Assembly: GCA_035649635.1 (NCBI GenBank)
Contig: DASRJE010000224.1
Location: forward strand, 1-64,000
DNA from: Gp6-AA40 sp035649635
GTDB lineage: Bacteria; Acidobacteriota; Vicinamibacteria; Vicinamibacterales; UBA2999
Direction: 5' to 3'
DNA: 64,000 nucleotides
Below the pieces are notes generated by a model. That model searched no databases, had not been told where the DNA came from, and saw only the letters and a list, made by a program, of their open reading frames with translations. Shown in pieces: positions 1-8,971 of this stretch. The translations under genes were made by a program, and so were the position numbers. The first letter of the stretch is position 1, and each line of letters begins with the position of its first letter.

Positions 1-155
1 TTGGCGACGGGCACGAGCACCGTCGTGTCGTTGGAGACGATACGTAGATGAAAGAATCCGCAAGTGGTTCCGAGGATTGTTTTTTCCTCAACCCGTTCGA
101 CGATGCCGAGCCCATGATTCGGGTAGATGACCTTGTCACCAAGCTGGAATGTCAC
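1..155 (-). CDS. carD: CarD/CdnL-type transcriptional regulator, N-terminal part
   Basis: Reading the minus strand from a GTG at 153-155 gives a protein starting VTFQLGDKVIYPNHGLGIVE and running off the window edge after about 51 residues. The FQxGDKVIYPxHGxG start is the hallmark of the CarD/CdnL RNA-polymerase-interacting domain, a Tudor-like fold that binds the RNAP beta subunit and stabilises open complexes at promoters. A purine-rich GGGGGAA lies just upstream of the GTG and supports this start. Only the RNAP-binding half is visible; the C-terminal helical DNA-binding part must lie outside the window. The family call is firm; the exact subfamily (CarD, CdnL, LtpA) cannot be decided from this fragment. 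Confidence 0.85.
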   Translation of the reverse strand, partial: MTFQLGDKVIYPNHGLGIVERVEEKTILGTTCGFFHLRIVSNDTTVLVPVA

Positions 156-214
156 GTTTCCCCCGTTGCAGGAAGGTTGGTAGTAGCGGTGTTACGCCGG
201 GAACAGCACCCACG

Positions 215-243
215 AGTATAGCCCACTCGCCCAAGTCGATCAA
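215..243 (-). promoter_or_regulatory. Candidate sigma70-type promoter for carD
   Basis: On the minus strand a TTGATC (-35, positions 243-238) is followed after exactly 17 bases by TATACT (-10, positions 220-215). The leader to the GTG at 155 would be about 50 nt. The remaining sequence between 156 and 422 shows no other convincing gene; it lies between the divergently oriented carD and the methyltransferase gene. No experimental support. Confidence 0.5.
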
Positions 244-422
244 CGAAAATTGCCCGAAAAAGGCCCTATTTCGGCACTTCAGACCCGGCAATTGCCCGTT
301 GAGCGGTAGACTTCCGCCGACCGACCCGCGGTTATTCGTGGGCTAACTCATTCGTGCTTCAGGACTTGAGCAGTAGCCTTCCGATCGCCTTCGCGAAGTC
401 TCCTCGAGGTTACAATTCGCCG

Positions 423-995
423 GTGAGTCATCGCCGCTTAACCGGTCGCAGCCCTACAGCCGCGCTGGCGCTGGCCGTACTTCTGGGACAGTTGTCCCTG
501 TCGGCACAAAGCCGGAGCCTCGCGCCCTACGTGCCGACGCCGTCCGATGTCGTCGACCGCATGCTGACCCTGGCGAAGGTCGGTCCGCGAGACGTCGTGT
601 ACGACCTTGGGTGTGGAGACGGTCGAATCGTCATCGCGGCGGCACAGAGGTTCGGGGCACGAGGCGTCGGCGTCGACATCGACGCCAACTTGATCAATCA
701 GGCGGAAGCCAATGCGAAGACGGCCGGCGTCGATCGTCGTGTGAAGTTTCTGGTGCAGGACGCGATGACGGTCGACGTGTCCGACGCGACGGTCGTGACG
801 CTCTATCTGCTTTCCGCGTCGAACGTGAAGCTACGGCCGATCCTCACGCGTCAGTTGCGCCGCGGCGCCCGCATCGTCTCTCACAGCTTCGCGATGGGCG
901 ATTGGGAGCCGGAGGTGGTGGATACCTTCAGAGATGCGAACGGCACCTCGCGGACGTTGTATCTCTGGACGACGGACGGGAAACCGAGGCCATGA
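423..995 (+). CDS. Secreted class I SAM-dependent methyltransferase
   Basis: The protein carries a short positively charged N-terminus and a hydrophobic stretch (ALALAVLLGQLSLSAQS) that looks like a signal peptide, then a class I methyltransferase domain. Motif I is VYDLGCGDGRIVIAAA, followed by GVDID for motif II and an acidic VQDA for motif III. I chose the GTG at 423 because it places the signal peptide directly at the N-terminus (190 aa); an in-frame ATG at 354 would add 23 unlikely residues. Enzymes with this short architecture methylate unknown small or protein substrates; a periplasmic SAM methyltransferase is odd because SAM is cytosolic, so the hydrophobic stretch may be a membrane anchor. 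It ends 22 bp before the convergent ATP-grasp gene. Confidence 0.7.
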   Translation: MSHRRLTGRSPTAALALAVLLGQLSLSAQSRSLAPYVPTPSDVVDRMLTLAKVGPRDVVYDLGCGDGRIVIAAAQRFGARGVGVDIDANLINQAEANAKTAGVDRRVKFLVQDAMTVDVSDATVVTLYLLSASNVKLRPILTRQLRRGARIVSHSFAMGDWEPEVVDTFRDANGTSRTLYLWTTDGKPRP

Positions 996-1017
996 ACGCG
1001 GAGGCTGAACCCCCGCT

Positions 1018-2040
1018 CTACGCGCGTGCCATCGCGAGATCGACGATCTCTTCGACCAGTTGCGGATAATTCCGCCCCGATTTCCTCGCCGCCATCGCGA
1101 ATTCCGCCTTCGAACTGAGCCAGGGATTCGGATTGACTTCAATGACATGGACCCGGCCATCGGGTTGGAGCCGCATGTCCACGCGTCCGTAATCACGCAG
1201 CTCGAGCGCCTGATAAGCGGCGACGGCGGTTTGCTGCAAAGCCATTACTGTGTCTTCCGCCAAATCGGTCGCGACGGCTGACTTCGTGTCGCGGTAGGCC
1301 TTGGTGCCCTTCCCCCACTTCACTTCCGCGGCGGCAATGCGCGGCGTACCGTCAGGTAACTTCGAAAGATCGAGCTCCACGACCGGGAGCGCTTCCGGCT
1401 TGTCGTTCCCAATCACACCGACGTACATCTCGCGCCCTTCGATGTACTCCTCGATCAGCACAGGCGAGTTGAAGTTGGCGTGCAGCCAGTCCATTCGCTC
1501 CATCAGCTCCCGGATCGAACTGACTACGGCGCTGAACTCGATGCCGATCGAGCCGTCCTCGCGCGCCGGCTTCACGATGACCGGAAACTGCAAATCGTGG
1601 GAGAAATCGAGGCGTCCACGAAATGACTTCGCAAAGACCGGTGTGTGAATGCCATGAAACGCGAAGATCTTTTTCGCGATGGCCTTATCCTGCGCGAGCA
1701 TCAGACCATGAGTCCCAGAGCCCGTATATCTCTTCCCAATGAGCTCGAGGAAGCTGGCGATTTTGAAGTCCGCCGTGTCGTCATCGGCAAACGACTCGCA
1801 CAAGTTGAAGATCAGATCGCATTCGAGACGCGCGAGCGCAAGCAGACTCTTGGTGCTCCCATCGAGCTCGTGCATCGTGGGCTCGTGACCGAGCTTGGTG
1901 AGCGCCTCGGCGACTTCTTCCTCGACCTCTTTCTTGTCGAGCGTGCGGACGACGGGCGACTTCTCGGCCGCGGCCGACTGTTCTTCGGCTTCGTCCACCA
2001 GGACACGATCGTAGATAACGCCGATCTTCAGTTTGCTCAT
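1018..2040 (-). CDS. ATP-grasp ligase of the D-Ala-D-Ala ligase type
   Basis: This 340-residue protein begins MSKLKIGVIYDR, has an N-terminal Rossmann-like pre-ATP-grasp part, then the ATP-grasp core: PVIVKPAREDGSIGI for the ATP-binding lysine and glycine loop, IEEYIEGREMYVGV for the grasp hinge, and VHVIEVNPNPWL for the metal-binding E-x-N pair. Such enzymes form an acyl phosphate and couple it to an amine. It is longer-linked than true Ddl proteins and shows EVNPNPWL instead of the usual EINTxPG, so the substrate is probably not D-alanine. Its ATG overlaps the stop of the upstream metallopeptidase gene by 4 bp (ATGA), so the two are translationally coupled and probably act together. Confidence 0.75.
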   Translation of the reverse strand: MSKLKIGVIYDRVLVDEAEEQSAAAEKSPVVRTLDKKEVEEEVAEALTKLGHEPTMHELDGSTKSLLALARLECDLIFNLCESFADDDTADFKIASFLELIGKRYTGSGTHGLMLAQDKAIAKKIFAFHGIHTPVFAKSFRGRLDFSHDLQFPVIVKPAREDGSIGIEFSAVVSSIRELMERMDWLHANFNSPVLIEEYIEGREMYVGVIGNDKPEALPVVELDLSKLPDGTPRIAAAEVKWGKGTKAYRDTKSAVATDLAEDTVMALQQTAVAAYQALELRDYGRVDMRLQPDGRVHVIEVNPNPWLSSKAEFAMAARKSGRNYPQLVEEIVDLAMARA

Positions 2041-3044
2041 CGCTGCTCGAACTGCCCTCGCGTCAGGAAGTTCATCGCCAGGGTCGTGGCAAGAGCGGTT
2101 ACCTCGACCAGGTAGCGGGCTTCCTCCCCTACCTCTCCCCACAGCTTCATCCGCGTGCACGTGGCGCAGATGGAATCGATCAATCCGCTGACAATTGGAC
2201 GCCGGACACCGGTCCAATAAGTGATCTTCTCAACCAGTTCCGGCCGGTGCTTACTCACAATATCGGCTGCAGGCCGTGATTCCTTGCGCCGCCGGGCCAG
2301 GAAGATCTGTCCGAGGTGGGCATCGAGGGCTATATCGATGCGTGCCTGCTGCTCCTGGGCGGCCTGCTCGTAGAACTGCTCAACGGTCACGCCGATGTCA
2401 TCGGGAGTGATGTCGACCTCGCCCGTCTTGACGATTGGCTCGACATCGGCGAATGCTCTGGCCATCCGCTCCACGTAACGCAGCTTCCGCATCGCCGGCC
2501 AACCTTTGTATTGCCGCCGCCACGGACTCCGAGGCGTGAGCCAGACGGCAAACGTCTCGGCAAAGTCCTCGTCGGGGTGCTTCTGCGCGTACCACCCCTC
2601 GATGTGCCTCACGAAATGCTTGCTGAATGGGATAGGCCGGTACTCGTCGCGATAAGACCGGAAGAATGGGCCAAACAGGTCGCGCCATTCGGGCGTGGTG
2701 TAGAGGCGATAAGCGTAATTGAAAACGTGACCAGCCTCGTGACGCATGTACATCATGATCTGGCGATCGGTTTCGAGAGCGTCGGCGGCTTTCTCGATCG
2801 TCTGCAGCTTCGGATCAGCCAGATAAAACGGGATGCCGAGCACCGGCTGCTGGTCAGGGCATCCCCACTCGTCCGTCAGATAGCAGACGGGGCGGAACTT
2901 CTTGAACCCTCGCCGTTCGAGCTCTTTGTAAAGCTGCCGGACGTAATTTTCAACCGGGGACCCTTCAACGCGTAACCCAAGCTCGCTGACCTTCTTGCCG
3001 AGGACCCCTCGGATTTCCGGGTCCAGGGCCTCGAATCGCTTCAC
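2037..3044 (-). CDS. Putative zinc metallopeptidase (HEAGH zincin)
   Basis: This 335-residue protein has HEAGH at residues 102-106, the first two zinc ligands and catalytic glutamate of a zincin, and a downstream DEDFAETFAVWLTP segment that can supply the third acidic ligand. An upstream CYLTDEWGCPD segment contains two cysteines near a probable substrate loop. No signal peptide or membrane segment is visible, so it is likely cytosolic. It resembles the putative zinc-binding metallopeptidase families known only from sequence. It is the first gene of a two-gene unit with the ATP-grasp ligase, overlapping by ATGA, and its 5' end is 7 bp from the end of the VOC gene. Peptide processing coupled to ligation is an inference from this pairing. 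Confidence 0.7.
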   Translation of the reverse strand: MKRFEALDPEIRGVLGKKVSELGLRVEGSPVENYVRQLYKELERRGFKKFRPVCYLTDEWGCPDQQPVLGIPFYLADPKLQTIEKAADALETDRQIMMYMRHEAGHVFNYAYRLYTTPEWRDLFGPFFRSYRDEYRPIPFSKHFVRHIEGWYAQKHPDEDFAETFAVWLTPRSPWRRQYKGWPAMRKLRYVERMARAFADVEPIVKTGEVDITPDDIGVTVEQFYEQAAQEQQARIDIALDAHLGQIFLARRRKESRPAADIVSKHRPELVEKITYWTGVRRPIVSGLIDSICATCTRMKLWGEVGEEARYLVEVTALATTLAMNFLTRGQFEQR

Positions 3045-3051
3045 TCAGGAA

Positions 3052-3426
3052 TTATCCCCGCTTTTCATACATGAGAGCGAGCGTGTTCCCCTCGCCGTCG
3101 CGAAAGAACGCCATCCACAGCTCGTGGTCCGGCATCCTGGCGATGAGATGCGGCTCATCGCGAAAGTCGACGCCGCGCGACTTCAAGTCCGAGTAGGCGG
3201 TCTGAATATCGTCGACCTTGAAGTACAGGATCGAGCCCGGGTGATCGAATTCCTTGTCAGGAGGAACCTCAATCATGAGCCGAGTTCCGCCACAGTCGAA
3301 GAAGGCCAGACCTGGTGGGACCTGGAAAAGGAAGCGCATTCCAAGCTTGTCGCGATAAAAAGCGACGGCGCGTTCGAGATCCTTCACGGCCGTGGCAATC
3401 TGCCCGATCGTGTTGAGCTGCGTCAT
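3052..3426 (-). CDS. VOC-fold (glyoxalase/dioxygenase superfamily) protein
   Basis: The 124-residue product has two beta-alpha-beta-beta-beta halves typical of a VOC module: an IATAVKDLERAVAFYRDKLGM first half and a PDHELWMAFFRDGEGNTLALM second half ending in a conserved glutamate-type metal site region. Such small proteins bind a divalent metal and act on varied small molecules or bind drugs; the substrate cannot be read from sequence. The ATG at 3424-3426 is preferred because further upstream codons would run into the divergent glycosyltransferase gene. The two start codons are separated by only 18 bp. It lies 7 bp upstream of the metallopeptidase gene on the same strand and may be the first gene of that unit. 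Confidence 0.75.
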   Translation of the reverse strand: MTQLNTIGQIATAVKDLERAVAFYRDKLGMRFLFQVPPGLAFFDCGGTRLMIEVPPDKEFDHPGSILYFKVDDIQTAYSDLKSRGVDFRDEPHLIARMPDHELWMAFFRDGEGNTLALMYEKRG

Positions 3427-3444
3427 GTGATTCACTTTACACTG

Positions 3445-4683
3445 ATGCGCTTCATTCTGACGCCAGTCGGTTCGGCCGGAGATGTCCACCCTTTTGTCGG
3501 TATCGGCCGAGCCCTCAAGTCACGCGGCCACGAGGTCATCGTGTTCACCGCCGCGCCGTTCCACCAGGTGGTGGAGAGAGCGGGATTAGTCTTCGAGGAG
3601 ACGGTCTCGGTAGAGGAATTCGATACGCTGTCGAAACATCCGGACCTGTGGCATCCGCTGCGCGGTATGCGTTTAGTCCTGGGCGCCGTCGGCACGAAAT
3701 TGCGGCCGGCATACGAGCGCCTCAAAGGACTACATGCGCCCGGCCGCACCGTCCTCGTCGGACATTCGCTCAGCTTCTTTACCCGCGTATTCGAGGAAAT
3801 ACATCGCGTCCCCGCGGCGACGATTCACCTGGCACCTTCCATTTTTCGATCCGATCACGCCCAGCCGGCTTACGCACCGGGACGTGACGGGTCGAGTTGG
3901 CCGCGCTGGTTCAAACGCAGCTTATGGTGGTCAATCGATCGCTTCATGCTCGATCCGACCGTCGTTCCCGCGCTCAACGAATGGCGACGCGAGCTGGGAC
4001 TGGCGCCGGTGCGCCGTGTATTCAGCGACTGGATTCATTCGCCTCAACGTGTGATCGGTCTCTTCCCAGACTGGTTTGGCAATCCGCAGCCTGATTGGCC
4101 AGTAGCGGCGCGTCTCACGGGCTTCCCGCTGTTCGATGACTCCGATCAGCCGAGCCTGTCACCGTCACTGACGCGATTTCTCGATGGCGGTGCTCCACCT
4201 CTTCTTTTCACGCCCGGCACGGCGAACCAGTCGGCCGCCCGGTTTTTCGCGGCTGCCCTCGACGCCAGCCAAAGACTCGGACGAAGGGCCCTTCTCCTTA
4301 CCCGCTACAGTGGGCACCTTCCCACGCTTCCGCCGACTGCCCACCATGAGTCGTTCGTGCCGCTTTCGCACGTCCTGCCGCGCTGCGCTGCTCTTGTCAG
4401 CCATGCTGGAATCGGCACGCTGGCGCAAGGACTGGCCGCCGGCATTCCACAGGTGACGATGCCGATGGGGTTTGACCAGCCGGATAACGCGACGCGATTG
4501 CAGAGGCTTGGCGTGGCACGTTGGGTCATGCCGTCTGAATTCGACGGCGAGCGGGTTGCGGCGGCGATCGGGGGCCTGCTGGACGACAGCCGGACGGCGA
4601 CAAACTGTCGACGGTGGGCCGATCAGATTTCCGCCCGCAACGCCATCGAGGAAACCTGCGACCTGCTCGAGCAGCTTGCATAA
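3445..4683 (+). CDS. GT1-family glycosyltransferase (UDP-glycosyltransferase type)
   Basis: The 412-residue protein starts MRFILTPVGSAGDVHPFVGI, the acceptor-side Rossmann fold opening of GT1 enzymes, and ends with the donor-side signature VSHAGIGTLAQGLAAGIPQV followed by a D-Q-x-x-N-A-x-R-L motif, which holds the nucleotide-sugar. No signal peptide is visible. These enzymes move a sugar from UDP- or dTDP-sugars to small lipophilic acceptors. The acceptor is unknown. It is transcribed divergently from the VOC gene with an 18-bp gap, and the HerA-like ATPase gene follows 44 bp downstream on the same strand. Confidence 0.8.
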   Translation: MRFILTPVGSAGDVHPFVGIGRALKSRGHEVIVFTAAPFHQVVERAGLVFEETVSVEEFDTLSKHPDLWHPLRGMRLVLGAVGTKLRPAYERLKGLHAPGRTVLVGHSLSFFTRVFEEIHRVPAATIHLAPSIFRSDHAQPAYAPGRDGSSWPRWFKRSLWWSIDRFMLDPTVVPALNEWRRELGLAPVRRVFSDWIHSPQRVIGLFPDWFGNPQPDWPVAARLTGFPLFDDSDQPSLSPSLTRFLDGGAPPLLFTPGTANQSAARFFAAALDASQRLGRRALLLTRYSGHLPTLPPTAHHESFVPLSHVLPRCAALVSHAGIGTLAQGLAAGIPQVTMPMGFDQPDNATRLQRLGVARWVMPSEFDGERVAAAIGGLLDDSRTATNCRRWADQISARNAIEETCDLLEQLA

Positions 4684-4727
4684 TTGGGAGCCAGCCAAGG
4701 GCTCTTCTGTGGTATCACGGCGGTCCT

Positions 4728-7100
4728 ATGGCGGCTGATTACGAAAAGCTCGGACTGTTCTACCTCGGCAAGCGCTACGACCTTGCCAGAAACACCCGGC
4801 AGCCGGATCTAATCCTCTACGACTCGCGCGATTTGCTCACTCATGCCGTCGTCCTCGGTATGACCGGCAGCGGCAAGACGGGTTTGGGGATCACGCTCCT
4901 CGAAGAGGCCGCCATCGACGGTGTGCCCGTCCTCGCCATCGATCCAAAAGGCGACCTGACCAATCTTCTTCTCACGTTTCCGAATCTCTTGCCATCAGAT
5001 TTCGCTCCCTGGGTCGATGAGGCCGAAGCGTCGCGTCAGCAAATGACTGTCGATGCGTACGCGGCGGAAACTGCGAATCGCTGGAAGACTGGCTTGGCCG
5101 AATGGGACCAGGACGGAAGCCGCATCACGCGCCTGCGCGAAGCCGCCGAAGTTCGCGTCTTCACACCCGGCAGCAGGGCAGGCACGCCGCTCGCGGTACT
5201 CGGGCAAATGAGTCAGTCGCGTCATGAGACCGCGGAAGACACCCAGGCGCGGATCGTCGCCACAGCCGCGGGACTGCTGGGTCTCGTGGGCATAACCGAC
5301 GTGCAGCCTCACAGCCGCGAGCAGGCGCTCCTGTCCGCAATCCTGCAAAGCCGTCCCGCCGACAGCGACACCGATCTCGCGTGGCTGGTGCAGCAGATTC
5401 AACGTCCCGGTTTCGAACGCGTTGGCGTCCTTGATCTCGAGACGTTCTATCCCGCACGTGACCGGCAGGACCTCGCGCTCAGGTTCAACAGCGTTCTCGC
5501 CGCTCCGGGCTTCGAACTCTGGAGTACGGGCGAACCAATGCAGGCCGGGTCGCTTCTCTTCACTCCCGAGGGCCGGCCGCGGATCGCCATCATCTCGATT
5601 GCCCACCTCGACGAGCCACAACGAATGCTGGTCGTATCGCTGGCGCTGAACGCGGTGCTTCAGTGGACACGGCGACAAACGGGGACTGGCTCGCTGCGTG
5701 CGCTCGTGTACATGGACGAAGTGGCAGGTTACCTGCCTCCGGTCGCTAATCCGCCGTCCAAGGCTCCGATCCTGACGTTGCTGAAGCAAGCTCGCGCCTA
5801 CGGCGTTGGCCTCACGCTCGCGACCCAGAATCCGGTGGACCTCGATTACAAGGCGCTATCGAATATCGGCACGTGGTTTCTCGGGAAGCTGCAAACCGAG
5901 CGCGACAAGGCTCGCGTGCTCGATGGTCTCGAATCCCTGGGCGGCGGACTCGATCGCCAGACGATCGATCGGGCGCTCTCGACGTTACGCGGACGAGTGT
6001 TCCTGATGCACAACGTCCACGAGTCCGGACCGGTCGCTTTTGAAACACGTTGGGCGCTGTCGTACCTGCGCGGCCCGATGAGCCGCGACGAACTGCAGCG
6101 ATTCACTTCGTCGCAGTCGACACAACCCGGGCCAACGCCCGCTGCGACTGCTCCCGCGAACCAGCTCTCCGCCAAACCGGCAGTACCTGCAGGGATCCGC
6201 GAGTACTTCATCAAGGGCGACGCCAATACGTCCGCGTATCGCCCTGTTCTCTACGGCGCCGCCCGCATTCACTACACCGACGCGCGTCGCGGCGTCGACG
6301 TCGTGCGGAGTCTGCAGGCCGCGGTACCGTTTTCAGAGGGCGCGATTCCAATCGACTGGCAGAGCGCTGATGACTCAGTCGAACCGCCCGACTCGCTCGT
6401 CGATCCTAAGGCGATTCCCACCGCGACCTACGCCACGCTGCCGAAGGCCGCTCTCGATCCCAAGCGGTATGTCGACTGGAGTCGCGATTTCGCGGACTGG
6501 ATCGTTCAGTCACAGCCGCTGAAGCTTTTTTCAGCGCCCTCGCTGAAACTGATGTCCGAACCAGGCGAGAGCGAGCGTGATTTCCGCATTCGGTCGCAGC
6601 AGGCCGCACGCGAGGCTCGTGACGGCGCGGTCGAAACGTTGCGGGCGCGCTTCGCGCCGAAGGTGACACGCCTCGAAGAACAGAAACGGAAGGCTCAGGA
6701 GGTCGTGGATCGCGAGCAGGCGCAGGTCGGACAGCAGAAGCTTCAGACCGCGGTGTCGCTCGGCGCCACGATGCTCGGTGCCCTGATGGGCCGGAGAACC
6801 GTATCACTATCGACACTCGGACGCGCGACGACGGCCGCTCGCGGCGTCGGCCGCTCGATGAAAGAGGCCCAGGACGTCGAACGCGCTCAGGTGAAACTGC
6901 AAGAGGTGGACACGGAGATCGCCGCGCTCAACGCGGAGCTCGAACAGCAGATCGCGGCCGTTGAACGCACGGCCGACGTCAACGCTCCGCTTGACGTGAT
7001 TGAGATCAGACCCAAGCGCGGCAACGTGGACATCCGTCTGGTTGCGCTCGCCTGGCGACCTTTGGTAGGTCAAAGGTCAAGTGTCAAAGGTCAAACGTAG
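4728..7100 (+). CDS. HerA-like P-loop ATPase with C-terminal coiled coil
   Basis: The 790-residue product has a Walker A GMTGSGKTG at residues 44-52, a DPKGDLTNLL segment, and a Walker B of the VYMDEVAGYLPP type near residue 328 followed by LATQNPVDLDY, the sensor region typical of HerA/VirB4/FtsK-like ATPases. The C-terminal third is charged and helical with a likely coiled coil (residues roughly 620-760) and a short glycine-rich hydrophobic segment (SLGATMLGALMG). Such proteins pump or translocate DNA or protein; this subfamily has no settled role and no NurA-like nuclease lies beside it. The ATG at 4728 places the P-loop at the usual distance. The last codons (GQRSSVKGQT) are written by the TTTGACC-type repeat that fills the 3' gap. 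Confidence 0.75.
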   Translation: MAADYEKLGLFYLGKRYDLARNTRQPDLILYDSRDLLTHAVVLGMTGSGKTGLGITLLEEAAIDGVPVLAIDPKGDLTNLLLTFPNLLPSDFAPWVDEAEASRQQMTVDAYAAETANRWKTGLAEWDQDGSRITRLREAAEVRVFTPGSRAGTPLAVLGQMSQSRHETAEDTQARIVATAAGLLGLVGITDVQPHSREQALLSAILQSRPADSDTDLAWLVQQIQRPGFERVGVLDLETFYPARDRQDLALRFNSVLAAPGFELWSTGEPMQAGSLLFTPEGRPRIAIISIAHLDEPQRMLVVSLALNAVLQWTRRQTGTGSLRALVYMDEVAGYLPPVANPPSKAPILTLLKQARAYGVGLTLATQNPVDLDYKALSNIGTWFLGKLQTERDKARVLDGLESLGGGLDRQTIDRALSTLRGRVFLMHNVHESGPVAFETRWALSYLRGPMSRDELQRFTSSQSTQPGPTPAATAPANQLSAKPAVPAGIREYFIKGDANTSAYRPVLYGAARIHYTDARRGVDVVRSLQAAVPFSEGAIPIDWQSADDSVEPPDSLVDPKAIPTATYATLPKAALDPKRYVDWSRDFADWIVQSQPLKLFSAPSLKLMSEPGESERDFRIRSQQAAREARDGAVETLRARFAPKVTRLEEQKRKAQEVVDREQAQVGQQKLQTAVSLGATMLGALMGRRTVSLSTLGRATTAARGVGRSMKEAQDVERAQVKLQEVDTEIAALNAELEQQIAAVERTADVNAPLDVIEIRPKRGNVDIRLVALAWRPLVGQRSSVKGQT

Positions 7101-7140
7101 CGTTGACGTCACCTTTGACTTTTGACTTTTGACCTTGAGG
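7061..7140. repeat. GGTCAAA/TTTGACC inverted short-word array
   Basis: Between the convergent HerA-like and siroheme reductase genes lie copies of GGTCAAAG and GTCAAAGG on the left and TTTGACTTTTGACTTTTGACC on the right, so the transcript can fold back on itself. The left arm overlaps the last codons of the HerA-like gene. It may serve as a bidirectional terminator. A similar unpaired array lies at 61730-61790. Confidence 0.7.
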
Positions 7141-7141
7141 G

Positions 7142-8971
7142 CTACGCTGAGCATTCGCCGTCCATCACCTCGGGTGTAAACGCGTGAGTCTCCGCTAAAT
7201 CGATGTAGTCCTGGTCCGTCGCCTCGTTCGGGAGCAACATCGCGAGATCTTTGAGCGCATCGGTTGCCAGCGAAGCCGGCACTCGACGGAAGAACGCTCC
7301 CAGTTCCTCGTCGCCGTGGCGATGATCGCGGTAGAGGTCGAGCAGACGATCGAGGGCATCGGTCAGGCGATGCACGGGAACCTTGGAGACGACCTTCCCG
7401 AAGTGCGCGGTCCCCTCATCCACGCAGCCTCCGCCCACCAGAACGAAGTACTGCGGCACCGCTCGAGGACCGAGCTTACGAACGCTGCCCTGGAAGCCGA
7501 TGGACGCGATGTGATGCTGCCCGCACCCATTCGGGCATCCGCTGATCTTGATGGAACCTGACGGAACGAGATCGACGAGCTCCGGTCGGGCGCTGAGATG
7601 TTCGGTCAGCGCGCGACCAAGTCCGCGCGACTGCGTCACGGCGAGCCGGCAGCTCTCTGCGCCCGGGCAACTGACGACATCGCTCAGCCTGTTGGCGTCG
7701 GGAGCACTGAGTCCGGCGGCCGAGAGGCGCTGATAGAACGGCTCGATCGACTCTCGCTTTATCCATCTGAACAGCACGTTCTGTTCGACTGTCAATCGCA
7801 TCGAGCCGTCGCCGTACGCCTCTGATAGATCCGCGAGCACGCGCATCTGTCCGGAGGTGAAATCGCCAAGCGGCAATCGCACCGTGACGTGGTAGTAGCC
7901 CTGCTGACGCTGCTTGCTCACGTTGCTCCGCATCCAGCGAACGAACGCATCCGGCAGCGGCTGCAGCCGGACGGTGTTCGGCATGATGCCAGGGCCGTTG
8001 ACGGGCGTACTGGCAGCGGCGGCGACCGCCTGGAGTGTCGGGGCTTCTGCCGGGGCCCAGTCGGGAGCCGTCTCCGAACGCACCTTATCAGGATCGAATT
8101 TGAGGCGTGCGCCGCCTTCCTTTCTGAACTCCTCGAGGCACTCCTCGAAGCGCGCACGATAACCATCCCATCCCAGCGCCTTGACGACGAACTTCATCCG
8201 ATTCCGCTGTGGATGCTTGTAATCACCAAAACGGTGGAACACACGAATCACTGCTTCGGCAACGTTGAACATCTCCTCGACCGGCAGGAATTCGTAGAGC
8301 ACGTACCCGGATACCGGCAGGATTGAGGTACCCCCGGCGACCGTGACACGAAATCCCTTCTTGCCATCGACGATGCGGGCGCGCCAGCCGATATCGTGGA
8401 TCGACGCGAGTGCGTGATCTTCGACGCATCCTTCGTACGCGATCTTGAACTTTCTGGGCAACACGCCTGACAAGGGGTGACGCAGGAAGTAACGCGTCAG
8501 CGCCTCGGCGTATGGCGTCACGTCGAAGATCTCGGTCTCTGACGTTCCCGCATACGGACACCCGGTAATGTTGCGCACCGAGTTGCCGCACGCCTCGCGC
8601 GTGGTCAAACCTTCCGCGGCGAGCTCGCGCATGACGTCTTCGACGACACTGAGCAACACGAAGTGATATTGGATGTTTTGACGCGTGGTGACGTGACAGA
8701 AGCCGCGCGAGTAACGGGTGGCCACACCAGCCAGCGCGCGCATCTGCGACGCCGACACGATGCCCTGCGGGATCTTGATCCGAAGCATCTGGACACCGTC
8801 CTGACGCTGTCCGTACGTTCCGCGGACGAGCCTGAAGCGGCGCCATGCTTCTGGTGCGATCTCGCCCCGTTCGTACTTGCCCAACACGTCGACGAACTCG
8901 TCAATATCGCGCTCGTCCGCGAAGTCCAGGCGTGCGCGGCCAAGAGTCTTAGAGTCGTCAGCTACGGCCAT
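7142..8971 (-). CDS. Siroheme-dependent sulfite/nitrite reductase
   Basis: The 609-residue protein has the two tandem ferredoxin-like/siroheme domains of the family. The N-terminal half contains FCHVTTRQNIQYHF, which matches the siroheme-binding Arg/Lys region, and GNSVRNITGCPYAG. The C-terminal third carries the [4Fe-4S]-siroheme cysteines as SCPGAESC and SGCPNGCGQHH. It reduces sulfite to sulfide or nitrite to ammonia with six electrons from ferredoxin or NADPH partners. Sequence alone does not separate the two; coupling to threonine/homoserine and siroheme genes favours an assimilatory sulfite role. Its ATG overlaps the end of cobA by 14 bp. Confidence 0.85.
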   Translation of the reverse strand: MAVADDSKTLGRARLDFADERDIDEFVDVLGKYERGEIAPEAWRRFRLVRGTYGQRQDGVQMLRIKIPQGIVSASQMRALAGVATRYSRGFCHVTTRQNIQYHFVLLSVVEDVMRELAAEGLTTREACGNSVRNITGCPYAGTSETEIFDVTPYAEALTRYFLRHPLSGVLPRKFKIAYEGCVEDHALASIHDIGWRARIVDGKKGFRVTVAGGTSILPVSGYVLYEFLPVEEMFNVAEAVIRVFHRFGDYKHPQRNRMKFVVKALGWDGYRARFEECLEEFRKEGGARLKFDPDKVRSETAPDWAPAEAPTLQAVAAAASTPVNGPGIMPNTVRLQPLPDAFVRWMRSNVSKQRQQGYYHVTVRLPLGDFTSGQMRVLADLSEAYGDGSMRLTVEQNVLFRWIKRESIEPFYQRLSAAGLSAPDANRLSDVVSCPGAESCRLAVTQSRGLGRALTEHLSARPELVDLVPSGSIKISGCPNGCGQHHIASIGFQGSVRKLGPRAVPQYFVLVGGGCVDEGTAHFGKVVSKVPVHRLTDALDRLLDLYRDHRHGDEELGAFFRRVPASLATDALKDLAMLLPNEATDQDYIDLAETHAFTPEVMDGECSA

